Position numbers and translations under genes: made by a program. Shown here piece after piece: positions 35,587 through 44,619 of a stretch of DNA of 64,000 nucleotides. The notes under the pieces were generated by a model. It saw nothing but the letters and a program-made list of their open reading frames with translations. It had not been told where the DNA came from and did not search any database. Position 1 is the stretch's first letter. The number at the start of each line of letters is the position of its first letter. This DNA comes from Nodosilinea sp. FACHB-141 (GTDB lineage Bacteria > Cyanobacteriota > Cyanobacteriia > Phormidesmidales > Phormidesmidaceae): contig NZ_JACJPP010000007.1 of the NCBI RefSeq assembly GCF_014696135.1, positions 434,001-498,000 on the forward strand, read 5' to 3'.

Positions 35587-36003
35587 TCAGTCGACTACCG
35601 GACTGCCGTGGTGGTGGATCATGTACCACTGGCCGGCCATGCGTTCAAACCCATTGGTCGCCATTGACCTAGCTTCTAGGCGGCGATTGCCGAAGCGATC
35701 GCTCCCGGCTTCGCCGCCGCTAATTTGCAGCACGTTCTCAATCAGGACTACGTAGGCCAGGTCGCCGCTGATCTCAATGGTGAGAATGTCGGTGTCGATT
35801 TCGAGGTAGCTGGTGTTTTCAAAGATGCGTGCCCAGGCCTCGCGGATATCGACCCAGCCTTTGAGGGCATCGCGCCCGGGGTGAATGCAGAGACAGCCCA
35901 TGCCCTTCGACCAAACCGTCTCCATGGCTTCGATGTCCTTTTTCTCGAAGGAGCGGTAGAAAGCCTGGTTTGCGGCCAAGACCAGTTCGCGATCGCCAGC
36001 CAT
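35587..36003 (-). CDS. Nuclear transport factor 2 / SnoaL-like protein
   Basis: The start at 36003 (MAGDRELVLAANQAFY) has GAGG five bases upstream; a longer frame from 36102 adds unconserved residues. The 138-residue product has the NTF2-like pattern: AFYRSFEKKDIEAMETVW, CIHPGRDALKGWVDIREAW, and the end MAGQWYMIHHHGSPVV. Cyanobacterial members form cone-shaped alpha+beta pockets of unspecified substrate. It is divergent from the ABC ATPase gene, with about 100 bp shared for both promoters. Confidence 0.85.
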   Translation of the reverse strand: MAGDRELVLAANQAFYRSFEKKDIEAMETVWSKGMGCLCIHPGRDALKGWVDIREAWARIFENTSYLEIDTDILTIEISGDLAYVVLIENVLQISGGEAGSDRFGNRRLEARSMATNGFERMAGQWYMIHHHGSPVVD

Positions 36004-36107
36004 AGGGTCCTCACTGATAAGATACAGGGGCTTTCCCTGCCTCCCGTCTTGAGCATAACCAACGGTAGGGGGAGGCAACCACCTTCGGCAGCAAAGTTGC
36101 ACAGCTC

Positions 36108-37022
36108 ATGCTAAAACTCGCCAATCTCTGTAAGCGCTACGGTTCTAAGCCAGTTTTGCAAAATCTCAGCCTGAGCCTACAGCCGGGGGAAATTTACGGT
36201 CTGCTCGGCCCCAACGGGGCCGGAAAAACCACTACCATCAACATCATCTGCGGCTTGCTCAAGGCCGATAGCGGCACGGTCACCATCGGCGATCGCCCCG
36301 CCGGAGAGGCCACCAAAGCCTGGGTAGGGGTAATGCCCCAGAGCAACTTGCTCTACGGCAGCCTCACCTGTAGCGACAACCTATTTTTCTTTGGCCGCCT
36401 CTACGGTCTCTCTCGCCAGGACTGCCAGCGGCGGGTGGATGTCTGCCTGGAGTCGGTGCAGCTTTTAGATAAAAAACACGTGCCCGTCGAGCGGCTCAGC
36501 GGCGGTATGCAGCGGCGGTTGAGCATGGCAGCGGCGATTCTGCACCGCCCCAAGCTAGTGATTCTCGACGAGCCCACCACTGGGCTAGATATTGAGGCTC
36601 GCCAAGAACTGTGGCAGCTGATTCGCCAGTTCAAATCAATGGGGGTGACGGTGCTGCTCACCTCCCACCTGCTCGATGAGGTCGAGCGCCTGTGCCAGCG
36701 GATCGGCATTTTGCGCCTGGGCGAGCTGCTGGCGGAGGGCACTCTGGAGGAACTGCGATCGCGCATTCCTGCCCAGGAGATTGTCACGGTGGAAACGAAG
36801 GATCCGCAGGGGGCGGTCGCCCGGGCTCGGCAGCTTGGCTACCCCCATCGCACCTACGGCGGCGACCTAGCCTTTTGGGTGCCTGACCAGCTTGAACTTA
36901 AGGATCTGCTCGATCGCTTCGACGGCATTTCCCTCGACTCGATCGCCCGTAGCCCGGTGAAACTGGAGCATGTTTATTTGGAAGTGACTCGGCAGCCTGA
37001 GGGAGTAGGGGGTGAGGGGTAA
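36108..37022 (+). CDS. ABC-2-type transporter ATP-binding protein without adjacent permease
   Basis: A 304-residue nucleotide-binding subunit. Walker A GPNGAGKTTT (about 35-44), Q-loop VMPQSN, signature LSGGMQRRLSMA, Walker B LVILDEPTTGLD, and H-loop LLTSHLLDEVERL are all intact. A C-terminal extension of about 90 residues resembles that of DrrA-like drug or polysaccharide exporters. The permease expected next door is missing: the following gene is convergent and encodes an LpxB-like protein. The last residues (EGVGGEG) are translated from a low-complexity intergenic repeat. Confidence 0.92.
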   Translation: MLKLANLCKRYGSKPVLQNLSLSLQPGEIYGLLGPNGAGKTTTINIICGLLKADSGTVTIGDRPAGEATKAWVGVMPQSNLLYGSLTCSDNLFFFGRLYGLSRQDCQRRVDVCLESVQLLDKKHVPVERLSGGMQRRLSMAAAILHRPKLVILDEPTTGLDIEARQELWQLIRQFKSMGVTVLLTSHLLDEVERLCQRIGILRLGELLAEGTLEELRSRIPAQEIVTVETKDPQGAVARARQLGYPHRTYGGDLAFWVPDQLELKDLLDRFDGISLDSIARSPVKLEHVYLEVTRQPEGVGGEG

Positions 37023-37110
37023 GGGAGTAGGGGGGTAGGTATAGGGTTTAAGGTGTAGGGTGTGAGGTGTAAGCCAAACCTATGTCCTGAAGCTTGCACC
37101 TTACACCCAG
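37000..37110. repeat. G-rich low-complexity arm with short C-rich partner
   Basis: GAGGGAGTAGGGGGTGAGGGG-type sequence begins within the last codons of the ABC gene and continues to about 37070 with GGTGTAGGGTGTGAGG. The following GCTTGCACCTTACACCC (37093-37109) pairs with GGGTGTGAGGTGTAAGC (37058-37074) with two mismatches. Confidence 0.7.
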
Positions 37111-37192
37111 CCATTCAAGCCCGCCTCAGCTATTCGCTAGCACCACATCCAGAGGATGGACTTAGCTACGCACGGGTTTTTTCCGGAGATTG

Positions 37193-38524
37193 CTAATCGC
37201 TTGCGTCGCTTGAGTGACTCGACCTGAGTTCTTCAAGGACCATCGTCGCTAGCTTGGTCGAGGCTCCCGCTGCGCCCCGCACCGATCGCAGCTCCTGGCG
37301 CATCGCCATCAGCGCATCTGGATCCTTCAAATACTCCACCACCTCTGCGGCCACAGTTTGAGGGTTGAGCGGGCCAATGCGCTCGGGCACCACCTCGCGT
37401 TTCGCCCAAATGTTGGGCCAGGCAAATAGCCGCCCCTCCTTATATATTTGCCGCAACACCAGCCGGTTAATCAGTTTGGCGAAACCATCTCCTAGTAGAG
37501 GCAGGTTGGCCAGCAGGCCCGGAATGCCGTCCCAGGCTTTCATCGCCTCTAGCTTTTGGGTGGGCAGCAGCACCATCATTGGAATGCCGAGGGATCCCAA
37601 TTCTGCGGTGTTGGCCCCCACGGTGGTCAGGCAAAACCGCATCTGCCCCATCACGTCGTAGGCAGGGGTGCTCTGCCACAGTAGTACCTCTAGCCCACTG
37701 GGGGTTCGCAATCGGGGTAGGGCCGCATCTGGTTCTACCAGTTCGGCCGTTGTGGCCCCCTCAACCAGGCGAATGTCTGGGTTGCTGGCCGCGTCGGCAA
37801 ATTGGGCTAGCGCCTCTAGCGACAGCATCGGCGCCACCGGAATCACAAACTGGGTCTGGGGCCGCAGGCGACGGATGGCCTCGGCGGTGCCCAGGGCGAA
37901 GGGCAACCCCACGCTGAGCTTGTTCTTTTTTGAGCCGGGCATGAAGCCAACCAGGTCGTAGTCGGGTTTGAGGTGAAGAGCATCGCGCACCTGCTGCTCG
38001 TCTCCATCGCCCTGCACGTCGGCCATCAGGTCGCCAATCACCTCACACTTGCTGCGAAACTCATCGGGGGCCGCTTCGATAATGTTGGCCGTCATGCAGC
38101 CAAAGCGATCGATCCAGCGGTGCCAGCGGGCATCCCACTCAGCATAGATGACGGTGCGATAGCCCAAGCGCTTGCCAAACACGACCGGATAGATCTGGTC
38201 ACCCCCCAAAAACAGCACCACGCCGTGGGGTCGCCAGTCCCAGTTCTCCGCCGTTTTGCCGGACAGCAAAAAGGAGAAGAAATGCTCTGGCCCCTGGACG
38301 CGATCGACCCCCGGCAGACAGCGGGCCATCTCGGCCTCACGCCCCGAGGCGTTGGCACAGGGCGACAGCACTACAGAGATGCGAACCTGGCTGGAGTCGG
38401 GGTGGTGCGATCGCAGCGCCTTTACCACCGGGCGCACCCAAGTCGAAATCTCTCCCGGCCCGTTGGAGAGAATCAAAATATCGCCGGGGGTGGCAGCTGG
38501 GGTGGTCATGGGGGCAACGCTCAT
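37193..38524 (-). CDS. Lipid-A-disaccharide-synthase-related protein
   Basis: The 443-residue product starts with ILILSNGPGEISTWVRPVVKAL after a short proline/threonine leader and contains PHGVVLFLGGDQIYPV, GSKKNKLSVGLPF, and LTTVGANTAELGSLGIPMMVLLPTQ. It is the cyanobacterial LpxB-like group (GT19-related), distinct from LpxB proper and of unproven donor and acceptor. It probably glycosylates a lipid in the envelope. It is convergent with the ABC ATPase gene. Confidence 0.82.
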   Translation of the reverse strand: MSVAPMTTPAATPGDILILSNGPGEISTWVRPVVKALRSHHPDSSQVRISVVLSPCANASGREAEMARCLPGVDRVQGPEHFFSFLLSGKTAENWDWRPHGVVLFLGGDQIYPVVFGKRLGYRTVIYAEWDARWHRWIDRFGCMTANIIEAAPDEFRSKCEVIGDLMADVQGDGDEQQVRDALHLKPDYDLVGFMPGSKKNKLSVGLPFALGTAEAIRRLRPQTQFVIPVAPMLSLEALAQFADAASNPDIRLVEGATTAELVEPDAALPRLRTPSGLEVLLWQSTPAYDVMGQMRFCLTTVGANTAELGSLGIPMMVLLPTQKLEAMKAWDGIPGLLANLPLLGDGFAKLINRLVLRQIYKEGRLFAWPNIWAKREVVPERIGPLNPQTVAAEVVEYLKDPDALMAMRQELRSVRGAAGASTKLATMVLEELRSSHSSDASD

Positions 38525-39254
38525 CGCTGGGAAATACCTTGTTCCGGTACTATCAAATCACCATGATACGGACTCATGTTTACGCCGGGCTGGGGTGCCA
38601 GCGATCTGGTGCTCTGATAGCGGTGGGATAACAGTCTTTGGTTGTAGGGCGATCGCTACCAACAGGCCGAACAGTTTGTTTTCTGCAACACAACGATACG
38701 TAACTTAGGCTACACGCCTGCTTTCTCAGATTTAGGTTCCCCACTTTTACCATTCTCATGGAAGCTGTTGAAGCCCTCAAACTCCTTTAAGGTAAGAATT
38801 CTCTATGGGCTATAAAAAGTGGCTCCAGGGAACGCTGGGTTCCCAAATGCCATATTTATGAGAATGCTGATAAGCACTGTTACAATCTGGCGACTTCCTT
38901 CAGGATCGTTGTCGGTGTCTGATCCCGGTGCTAACGTCTGAGTCATGGTTCGGATAGCCTCACAGCAAAAAGAGTTAAAACCATGACCCAACCCTACAGA
39001 GCATCTCTCTTAGCGCATTAGGCCAGCGCCCTGTCACTCGGTTCAGATTCAGCGCGTAGCTACGCCCCTTGCCCTCATCATCTGAACTCAGCACACACTA
39101 CGGGTAGTTCTGACTTATTCAACATTTTTCGACCCGACTTCACTTACGGCTGTAGTGCTACAGAATTCAGCTCTTCGCTAAACGGCTGATTCTGCTCAGC
39201 ACCCTAACTCTAATTACGCTGGCTGAAATGCTTCAGACTCAGCAGGAGGTTTAT
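38525..39254. other. Intergenic region, 730 bp, with a possible 47-residue ORF
   Basis: The stretch lies between divergent genes (LpxB-like and SDR). On the minus strand a frame from ATG at 38946 to 38803 would encode MTQTLAPGSDTDNDPEGSRQ, then a hydrophobic IVTVLISILINMAF and a short tail; GAGG lies eleven bases upstream. The composition is protein-like but nothing else supports it. The palindromic pair GTTCAGAT/ATCTGAAC flanks 31 bases near 39040-39087. No other gene is supported. Confidence 0.35.
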
Positions 39255-40061
39255 ATGCTTTTTCACGGTAAAACCGCCTTGATTACTGGCGCTTCTCGTG
39301 GCATTGGCCGTGCCATCGCCCACTCTCTAGCGCGCCAGGGCATGCAGCGCATTTTGCTCGTTGCCCGTAGCGCCCAACGATTGGAGGAGGTTGCTGCAGA
39401 GGTGCGGCAGCTGGGGGCAGAGGCCGTTATTCTGCCCGTAGATTTGACCGATCCGATCGCCGCCAACGTGGTGATTGCCCGCGCCTGGCAGCACCACGGC
39501 CCGGTGCATTTGTTGGTGAACTGTGCTGGGGTGGCCCACCAAGCCCCCTTTTTGCAGGCCAAACTGCCTCAGGTACAGTCTGAGATTTCGACCAATTTGA
39601 TTGGGCTGTACACGGTTACCCGCCTAATCGCTCGCCGAATGGCGACTCGCCGGGAGGGCTGCATTGTCAACGTGTCGAGCCTAATGGGTAAGGTGGCGGC
39701 TCCAACTATGGCTACCTACTCAGCGACCAAGTTTGCGATCGTGGGCTTTACCCAAGCGCTGCGAGGTGAACTGGCTCCCCACCGGGTTCGTGTGGTTGCC
39801 CTGCTGCCCTCGCTGACCGACACCGACATGGTGAAAGGGTTTGAGCGATTTCGCGGAGTGCAGCCCTCAACCCCAGAGCAAGTGGCTGAGGCGCTGGTGC
39901 AGGGGCTAAAGCAAGGCCAGTCTGAGATTTTGGTGGGTTGGCAAAGCCACGCCGTGATCTGGGTGCAGCGATTGGTGCCCTGGCTGGTCGATTCTATGGT
40001 GCAAATTTTAGCCCCGGCCAAACCGGTGCAACGTCAACAGCGCCCCGTTCGTTCTACTTGA
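39255..40061 (+). CDS. Short-chain dehydrogenase/reductase
   Basis: The start at 39255 (MLFHGKTALITGASRG) is set by AGGAGG five bases upstream; an ATG 27 bases earlier lacks one. The 268-residue classical SDR has the NAD(P)-binding TGASRGIGR, the NAG-like VNCAGVAH, the active-site serine (VNVSSLMG) and YSATK catalytic tyrosine and lysine. The C-terminal WQSHAVIWVQRLVPWLVDSMV is hydrophobic and may lie at the membrane. Substrate cannot be told. An alternative role is an acyl or quinone ketoreductase. Confidence 0.92.
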   Translation: MLFHGKTALITGASRGIGRAIAHSLARQGMQRILLVARSAQRLEEVAAEVRQLGAEAVILPVDLTDPIAANVVIARAWQHHGPVHLLVNCAGVAHQAPFLQAKLPQVQSEISTNLIGLYTVTRLIARRMATRREGCIVNVSSLMGKVAAPTMATYSATKFAIVGFTQALRGELAPHRVRVVALLPSLTDTDMVKGFERFRGVQPSTPEQVAEALVQGLKQGQSEILVGWQSHAVIWVQRLVPWLVDSMVQILAPAKPVQRQQRPVRST

Positions 40062-40149
40062 TTGGGTTGTCAGGTTAAAAGGCTAGTAGGTTGAACTCTC
40101 CGACTTTCGCACCTGGCGACCTGCGAGGCTTGTCCTAGAAGGGCCGAAG

Positions 40150-40593
40150 CTACTTGGCAGTAGCAGTGGTGCCAAAGAAGTCAATACGGTAGTCGGTGAT
40201 CGTGACCCCAGTGCGGGCTTCGATCTGCTGAATCAGGTCGGCGGGCAGGGTGACGTCAATGTCGATGATTTCGTTGGTGTCAAGGCAGTTGACGTGGCTG
40301 TGGGAGTCACTCAGGTGACCGTAGAGCCGACCATCGGCGCGCTCAACACACTCGATAATGCCCTGCTCGGAGAGGGCGTCGAGATTTTGGTAGACAGAGG
40401 TATGGCCGATCTCGCGGCCCTGCTGATTGAGGCGATCGTAGATTTCGCGGGCGGAGAGGTGGCCCTGGTGCTGCCACAGGAGTTCTAAGATGTAGCGTCG
40501 CTGCCGACTTAGCCGCATGCCAAGGGCCTGGCAGCGCTCAATGGCATCATCCAGACAGGTGATGGGCTTTTTCAGGACAGCTGACTCATCCAT
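40150..40593 (-). CDS. Fur-family regulator without the CxxC zinc motif (FurC/PerR-like)
   Basis: The 147-residue product has a Fur-type winged helix (LGMRLSRQRRYILELLWQHQ, HLSAREIYDRLNQQGREIG, TSVYQNLDALSEQGII) and a dimer domain with DSHSHVNCLDTNEIIDID. The CxxC pair that follows the histidines in Fur and Zur (HLVCTSCG) is absent: only one cysteine remains. I recall cyanobacterial FurC (PerR) as a Fur paralogue with such a region, so a peroxide-response role is likely but unproven. Confidence 0.8.
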   Translation of the reverse strand: MDESAVLKKPITCLDDAIERCQALGMRLSRQRRYILELLWQHQGHLSAREIYDRLNQQGREIGHTSVYQNLDALSEQGIIECVERADGRLYGHLSDSHSHVNCLDTNEIIDIDVTLPADLIQQIEARTGVTITDYRIDFFGTTATAK

Positions 40594-40883
40594 GGTAGAG
40601 GAAGTAATTCATAGTCAGTACCACTTTAACTTGTTTGAAAGAATCGTGTCTAGAACTACAAACATAGGGTAGAAACTTGGGGTTAAATCTGGCCTCATCA
40701 AACATGAAAGGCCTGGTTGTTCGTCGCCTCTGTTGTCCAGTCCATAGGAGTTTTAGCGTCTACATACAGTCTGATGAACCTAGCCGTAGATGAATCTATT
40801 AAGTTCTGCGGCTGAGCTATTTCTTGCAGCCACAAGTACTGAAGGCCCCAAACCGGAGTTCTGGACACAGACAGGGGTTTGAT
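40594..40883. other. Intergenic region, 290 bp
   Basis: Spacer between the Fur-family gene and the membrane-anchored protein. It should carry the Fur-gene promoter. No reading frame or large repeat is supported. Confidence 0.4.
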
Positions 40884-41378
40884 CTAGTGGGACGCTTCGG
40901 TAGCAGAGGTTTGAGTGGGTATAAACTCGCTCTCGAACGTCAGCGGAGCAGGTAAACCCGCGAAGGTGAGCTGCCCACTAAAGCTGTCTCCCTCGTGGGT
41001 ACCGGCGATCGCAACCCTCTCGACCGACTGCCCACAGACCGTCATAGCCGGTGAGCGACCGATCAGATCAAGATCGGGAGAGCGCCATCTCCCGTCCAGG
41101 GCGAAGGGCTCTCCTCCTGCTTCGGCCGGCTTCGCCTCGGGGCTGGCTGCCGCTAGCGCTCCGTTGACGAAAACGCCCGACTGCTGAAGACGCAACTCCA
41201 AGGCGGGGGGCTCGGAACACTGTTCGCTGGGCTCAATTTGCAATTGATAGTTACCTTCGATCGCGGTTGGGGCTTTTAGGCGGGTTGTGCCATACCGGCT
41301 GACTACGCTAAAGAGGGTTACCACAGAGCTAATGGCAACCCCGTAAAAAATCAAAGACTTTCGATCAAAGTGGCTCAA
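40884..41378 (-). CDS. Membrane-anchored unknown protein paired with an antiporter
   Basis: The start is TTG at 41378 with AGGA seven bases upstream. The 164-residue product has one N-terminal helix (SLIFYGVAISSVVTLFSVV) and a soluble domain beginning EGNYQLQIEPSEQCSEPPALELRL, with ALDGRWRSPDLDLIG and SFSGQLTFAGLPAPL. Two cysteines could pair. It is the next gene after the cation/proton antiporter on the same strand, 66 bp away, and may be an accessory subunit; the family has no known function. Confidence 0.7.
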   Translation of the reverse strand: MSHFDRKSLIFYGVAISSVVTLFSVVSRYGTTRLKAPTAIEGNYQLQIEPSEQCSEPPALELRLQQSGVFVNGALAAASPEAKPAEAGGEPFALDGRWRSPDLDLIGRSPAMTVCGQSVERVAIAGTHEGDSFSGQLTFAGLPAPLTFESEFIPTQTSATEASH

Positions 41379-41444
41379 AGCGCAATCCTCGACGGAATAA
41401 ATATAGTTGAGAAACAGGGAAACCGAGCGGATTTAAGCGGTCAA

Positions 41445-43622
41445 CTAACTAGGACTCGCGTTTGCCGAAGTATTTAAAACAGAGGCCAAATGGGGAGAGG
41501 CCACCTGACGATATTTGCGGGTGATGAGCAGTGACGAGTGGCAGTGGTTAGACAAAGCATCGGCGTAGCGCCCTAAGGTTTGACGCTCTACTCCCCACTC
41601 ACGGCTGGCTCCAGCGATAGTTAGATCAGCGCTGCGAGAGGCTTCCACAATGGCTGGGATTGGTTCACGAGTAGATTGCACAAGCGTTTCGATGCGATCG
41701 CCCATCACCTCGTTCATCCGAGCTATCACCGTACTAAACTCATTGCTCAATGTGTGTTCGCTATAGTCGTCAATCATAAGCTGCAAGATTTTTAGGCGAC
41801 ATGTCGGTATATTAGCCACCAACCGTAGCCCCAGCTCTAACGCTAAGTCATTGTGCGGACTGGCCATGTAAGGGACCAAAACGGTGTCGATAGACGTCAG
41901 ATTTCGCCCGACAAAAACAGCCACATCTTTGGGTACTGCACCTAACACTTGCCCTACCCGACCACCCAACCGGTTTTGGTCAAATACGGGGCGGTGCCAA
42001 CCCATCACAATTAAATTGGTGTGCTCTAACTGAGCGATGTCTGAGGTTTCGCGCGCTACATCGTTAGTAACTCGAACAATCGGAAAAATGGTTTGCTTCG
42101 ATGCAGCAACACCTAAGGATTCAATTAACTGATTGAGCGATTGCTGTCGTTGCTCAATTAGGCGATCGATTTCGGTAGGAGTAGTTGAGAAAGCAAAATC
42201 TTCCTGCATCTCAACTAGGTTTAAAAGATCAACCCTCGCAGATGGTTGGTTCCCAGCAAGCTGCACGGCCAATCTGAGCAACCCCTTCTGGCTTTTAGGG
42301 TTGGCAACGGGCACCAAAACCCGGTAGGGCGAAGTCTCCTGCCCACCGTCTTCGGCATCAGCCTCTACATCCGTCTCTAGAGCATCCAGGCGCATTAGCC
42401 GCTTAGGATATATCAGCTCTAGCAAGGGAGAGGTCATGAATGTTGTTACCAGAGCCATGATGACCAGCATCGTGAACAATAAAGGAGTGACAACCCCCAG
42501 CTCTAGCCCAATGTTGAGCACAATTAGCTCAGTTAATCCTCGGGTATTCATTAACCAACCCAAGGCAGACGATTCTCGGTGATCAATTCCAGAGAATCGG
42601 GCTGCTACATAGGTGCCGACGTATTTACCTACAATAGCCACGCCGATCACGGCCAAACACAGTAGCCACTTTCCAGGGCTATTGAGCAAGCCCACCTGAG
42701 TTTTTAACCCGCTGTAAGCAAAAAATACTGGTAACAGAAAAATTAGGACAAAGTCTTCAGTTTTTTCGGCTAATTCTCGGGTGAGACCGACATTTTTGGG
42801 CATCACGGCCCCGAGCAAAAACGCGCCAAAAATAAAGTGAATGCCGATGGTTTCTGTGATTAAGGCCGATGCTATCACCGCCATATAAATTCCGGCAACG
42901 AGCAACTGCGATAGTTTGCCGGTGCGCTCGTAAAATTTACCCAGGTTGCGGAAAAACCGCTGGCCTACCGTCACCATCAACCCGATATAAATTAAGGAGA
43001 AAACGACGGTTGGTAGAGCGCCTACCATACTGTTGGTGCGAGTTACCGTGATCGCCAAAGCTAAAACACACCAGGCGGTCACATCATCCACTGCGGCACA
43101 GGTTAATGCCAGGGTGCCCAAACGACTTTTTTGCAGATTATTTTCGGTGATGATGCGGGCTAGCACCGGAAATGCCGTAATGGCCATCGCAGCGCCTAAA
43201 AATAGGGCAAACGCTGTAAATGAAACGGCCCCATTAGAAACCAGTGGGTAAAGCAAAAGCGCCAAAATACTCCCCATGGAGAACGGCGCCAAAATACTGA
43301 CGTGGGAGATCAAGATAGCAACATCAAGATTCCCTTTTAGATACTTGGGGTTGAGCTCAAGCCCAATCAAGAACATAAAGAAGATCAGCCCCACCTGCGA
43401 CAGCACGTTGAGCGAAGGCATGATTTCCGCCGGAAACAGCGTTGCCTGCCACGTAGGCGCTAACCAACCCAAGAGCGAGGGGCCTAACATGATGCCCGCG
43501 ACAATTTCGCCAATGACCAGAGGTTGTTTAATTTGATTAAACCCGTACCCTACCAGTCGGGAAAGGCCAATAACGACCAAGATGGCGACTAAAACGTGAA
43601 TAACAATTTCCGTTGGACTCAT
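41445..43622 (-). CDS. Cation/proton antiporter (CPA2) with C-terminal universal-stress domains
   Basis: The 725-residue product has an N-terminal CPA2 Na+/H+ exchanger (about 1-410; KefB/NhaS3-like) with about twelve helices, LILEIVAGIMLGPS-type VIGEIVAGIMLGPSLLGW, TCAAVDDVTAWCVLALA with the conserved aspartates, and NTRGLTELIVLNIGLELGV. The C-terminal half has two universal-stress-like domains (RVLVPVANPKSQKG; TVLVPYMASPHNDLALELGL), each with a GxxH/R-G-type end. It exports cations or exchanges them for protons at the plasma or thylakoid membrane. The short anchored protein gene follows. Confidence 0.9.
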   Translation of the reverse strand: MSPTEIVIHVLVAILVVIGLSRLVGYGFNQIKQPLVIGEIVAGIMLGPSLLGWLAPTWQATLFPAEIMPSLNVLSQVGLIFFMFLIGLELNPKYLKGNLDVAILISHVSILAPFSMGSILALLLYPLVSNGAVSFTAFALFLGAAMAITAFPVLARIITENNLQKSRLGTLALTCAAVDDVTAWCVLALAITVTRTNSMVGALPTVVFSLIYIGLMVTVGQRFFRNLGKFYERTGKLSQLLVAGIYMAVIASALITETIGIHFIFGAFLLGAVMPKNVGLTRELAEKTEDFVLIFLLPVFFAYSGLKTQVGLLNSPGKWLLCLAVIGVAIVGKYVGTYVAARFSGIDHRESSALGWLMNTRGLTELIVLNIGLELGVVTPLLFTMLVIMALVTTFMTSPLLELIYPKRLMRLDALETDVEADAEDGGQETSPYRVLVPVANPKSQKGLLRLAVQLAGNQPSARVDLLNLVEMQEDFAFSTTPTEIDRLIEQRQQSLNQLIESLGVAASKQTIFPIVRVTNDVARETSDIAQLEHTNLIVMGWHRPVFDQNRLGGRVGQVLGAVPKDVAVFVGRNLTSIDTVLVPYMASPHNDLALELGLRLVANIPTCRLKILQLMIDDYSEHTLSNEFSTVIARMNEVMGDRIETLVQSTREPIPAIVEASRSADLTIAGASREWGVERQTLGRYADALSNHCHSSLLITRKYRQVASPHLASVLNTSANASPS

Positions 43623-43908
43623 GTAGCCTTATATCCTCAACAGGTAGAGCAGACTCATTCACAAAACTCGCGTCATAGCATTCTACCGATAGTGTCAAGA
43701 CCCCTTACTTTATGGGGATCGTAGCCGGTCAGCATTGGGCATAGATTTTAACTTGATCTAATCTCTCTCCTGTAGATAAATAAATCTCCACCTAAGAGCC
43801 GATTTCGTTTAAGTGTGGAAAAACTATGCTTTAAACATGGTTTGGTAGGGCTAATTGCTAGCTGTTAGCTTCTACTGAGTAATAGCTTTTAGCAAGGAAG
43901 ATGTAAAT

Positions 43909-44478
43909 ATGAACATTAATGAAAGAAATAATCAAATACCGAATCCTAACCACGATCGCGACCCTAAGCTGACGACTGAGCATAAGCCAGATCCTGACAG
44001 CAATCCAGACCCGATTACTGGGGAGCATGGTGCTCGCCCCGTGGGTACAGGGGTTGGTGCCGCCAGTGCGGGTGCAGTGGGCACTGCTGTGGGGGTTATT
44101 GTCGGTGGCCCAATTGGGGGTGCCGTAGGTGCTGTGGTCGGCTCGGTTGCCGGTGGGTTGTTGGGTAAGGGAGTAGCTGAGACGCTAGACCCCACCGTTG
44201 AAGACGAGTATTGGCGCCATAACTATGCCACTCGCCCCTATGTAGAGGTCGATCATAGTTATGAAGACTATAGCCCTGCCTACCGTGTTGGCTATGAAGG
44301 CTACTCGACTTACTCAAAACAGGGGATGTCTTACCAAGATGCTGAACCCCATTTGAGACAGAGCTATGAGCAGCATGGCACCCATCGCATAGGCTGGGAT
44401 AAAGCAAGGCACGCTAGCCAAGACGCATGGCACCGCCGTGAACATAGTGTTTCTGACAATGGGACTACTATCAAGTAG
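43909..44478 (+). CDS. Glycine-zipper protein
   Basis: The 189-residue product has a polar leader (to about 45), a glycine-zipper membrane-like stretch (GTGVGAASAGAVGTAVGVIVGG and PIGGAVGAVVGSVAGGLLGKGV) and a C-terminal tyrosine- and acid-rich region (YATRPYVEVDHSYEDYSPAYRVG, YEGYSTYSKQG, WDKARHASQDAWHR). Similar glycine-zipper proteins with YENYSPAYRYG-type tails are widespread in bacteria with unclear function; the zipper may drive membrane association. A perfect 18-bp hairpin terminates the gene. Confidence 0.8.
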   Translation: MNINERNNQIPNPNHDRDPKLTTEHKPDPDSNPDPITGEHGARPVGTGVGAASAGAVGTAVGVIVGGPIGGAVGAVVGSVAGGLLGKGVAETLDPTVEDEYWRHNYATRPYVEVDHSYEDYSPAYRVGYEGYSTYSKQGMSYQDAEPHLRQSYEQHGTHRIGWDKARHASQDAWHRREHSVSDNGTTIK

Positions 44479-44505
44479 GCTCTAGCCGCGATCGCTACAC
44501 ACCAC

Positions 44506-44543
44506 ACTTGCGGGTTCCAAAGATTTCTTTGGAACCCGCAAGT
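44506..44543 (+). terminator. Intrinsic terminator after the glycine-zipper gene
   Basis: ACTTGCGGGTTCCAAAGA pairs perfectly with TCTTTGGAACCCGCAAGT around a 2-base loop, followed by TGTTTTG. It is a strong, probably bidirectional hairpin between convergent genes. Confidence 0.9.
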
Positions 44544-44619
44544 TGTTTTGACTATTAACAAATTGGGTTGACTAACAACTGCAGAGTGATATCAATTGTC
44601 CTGCTTAACGTAGTCAAAC

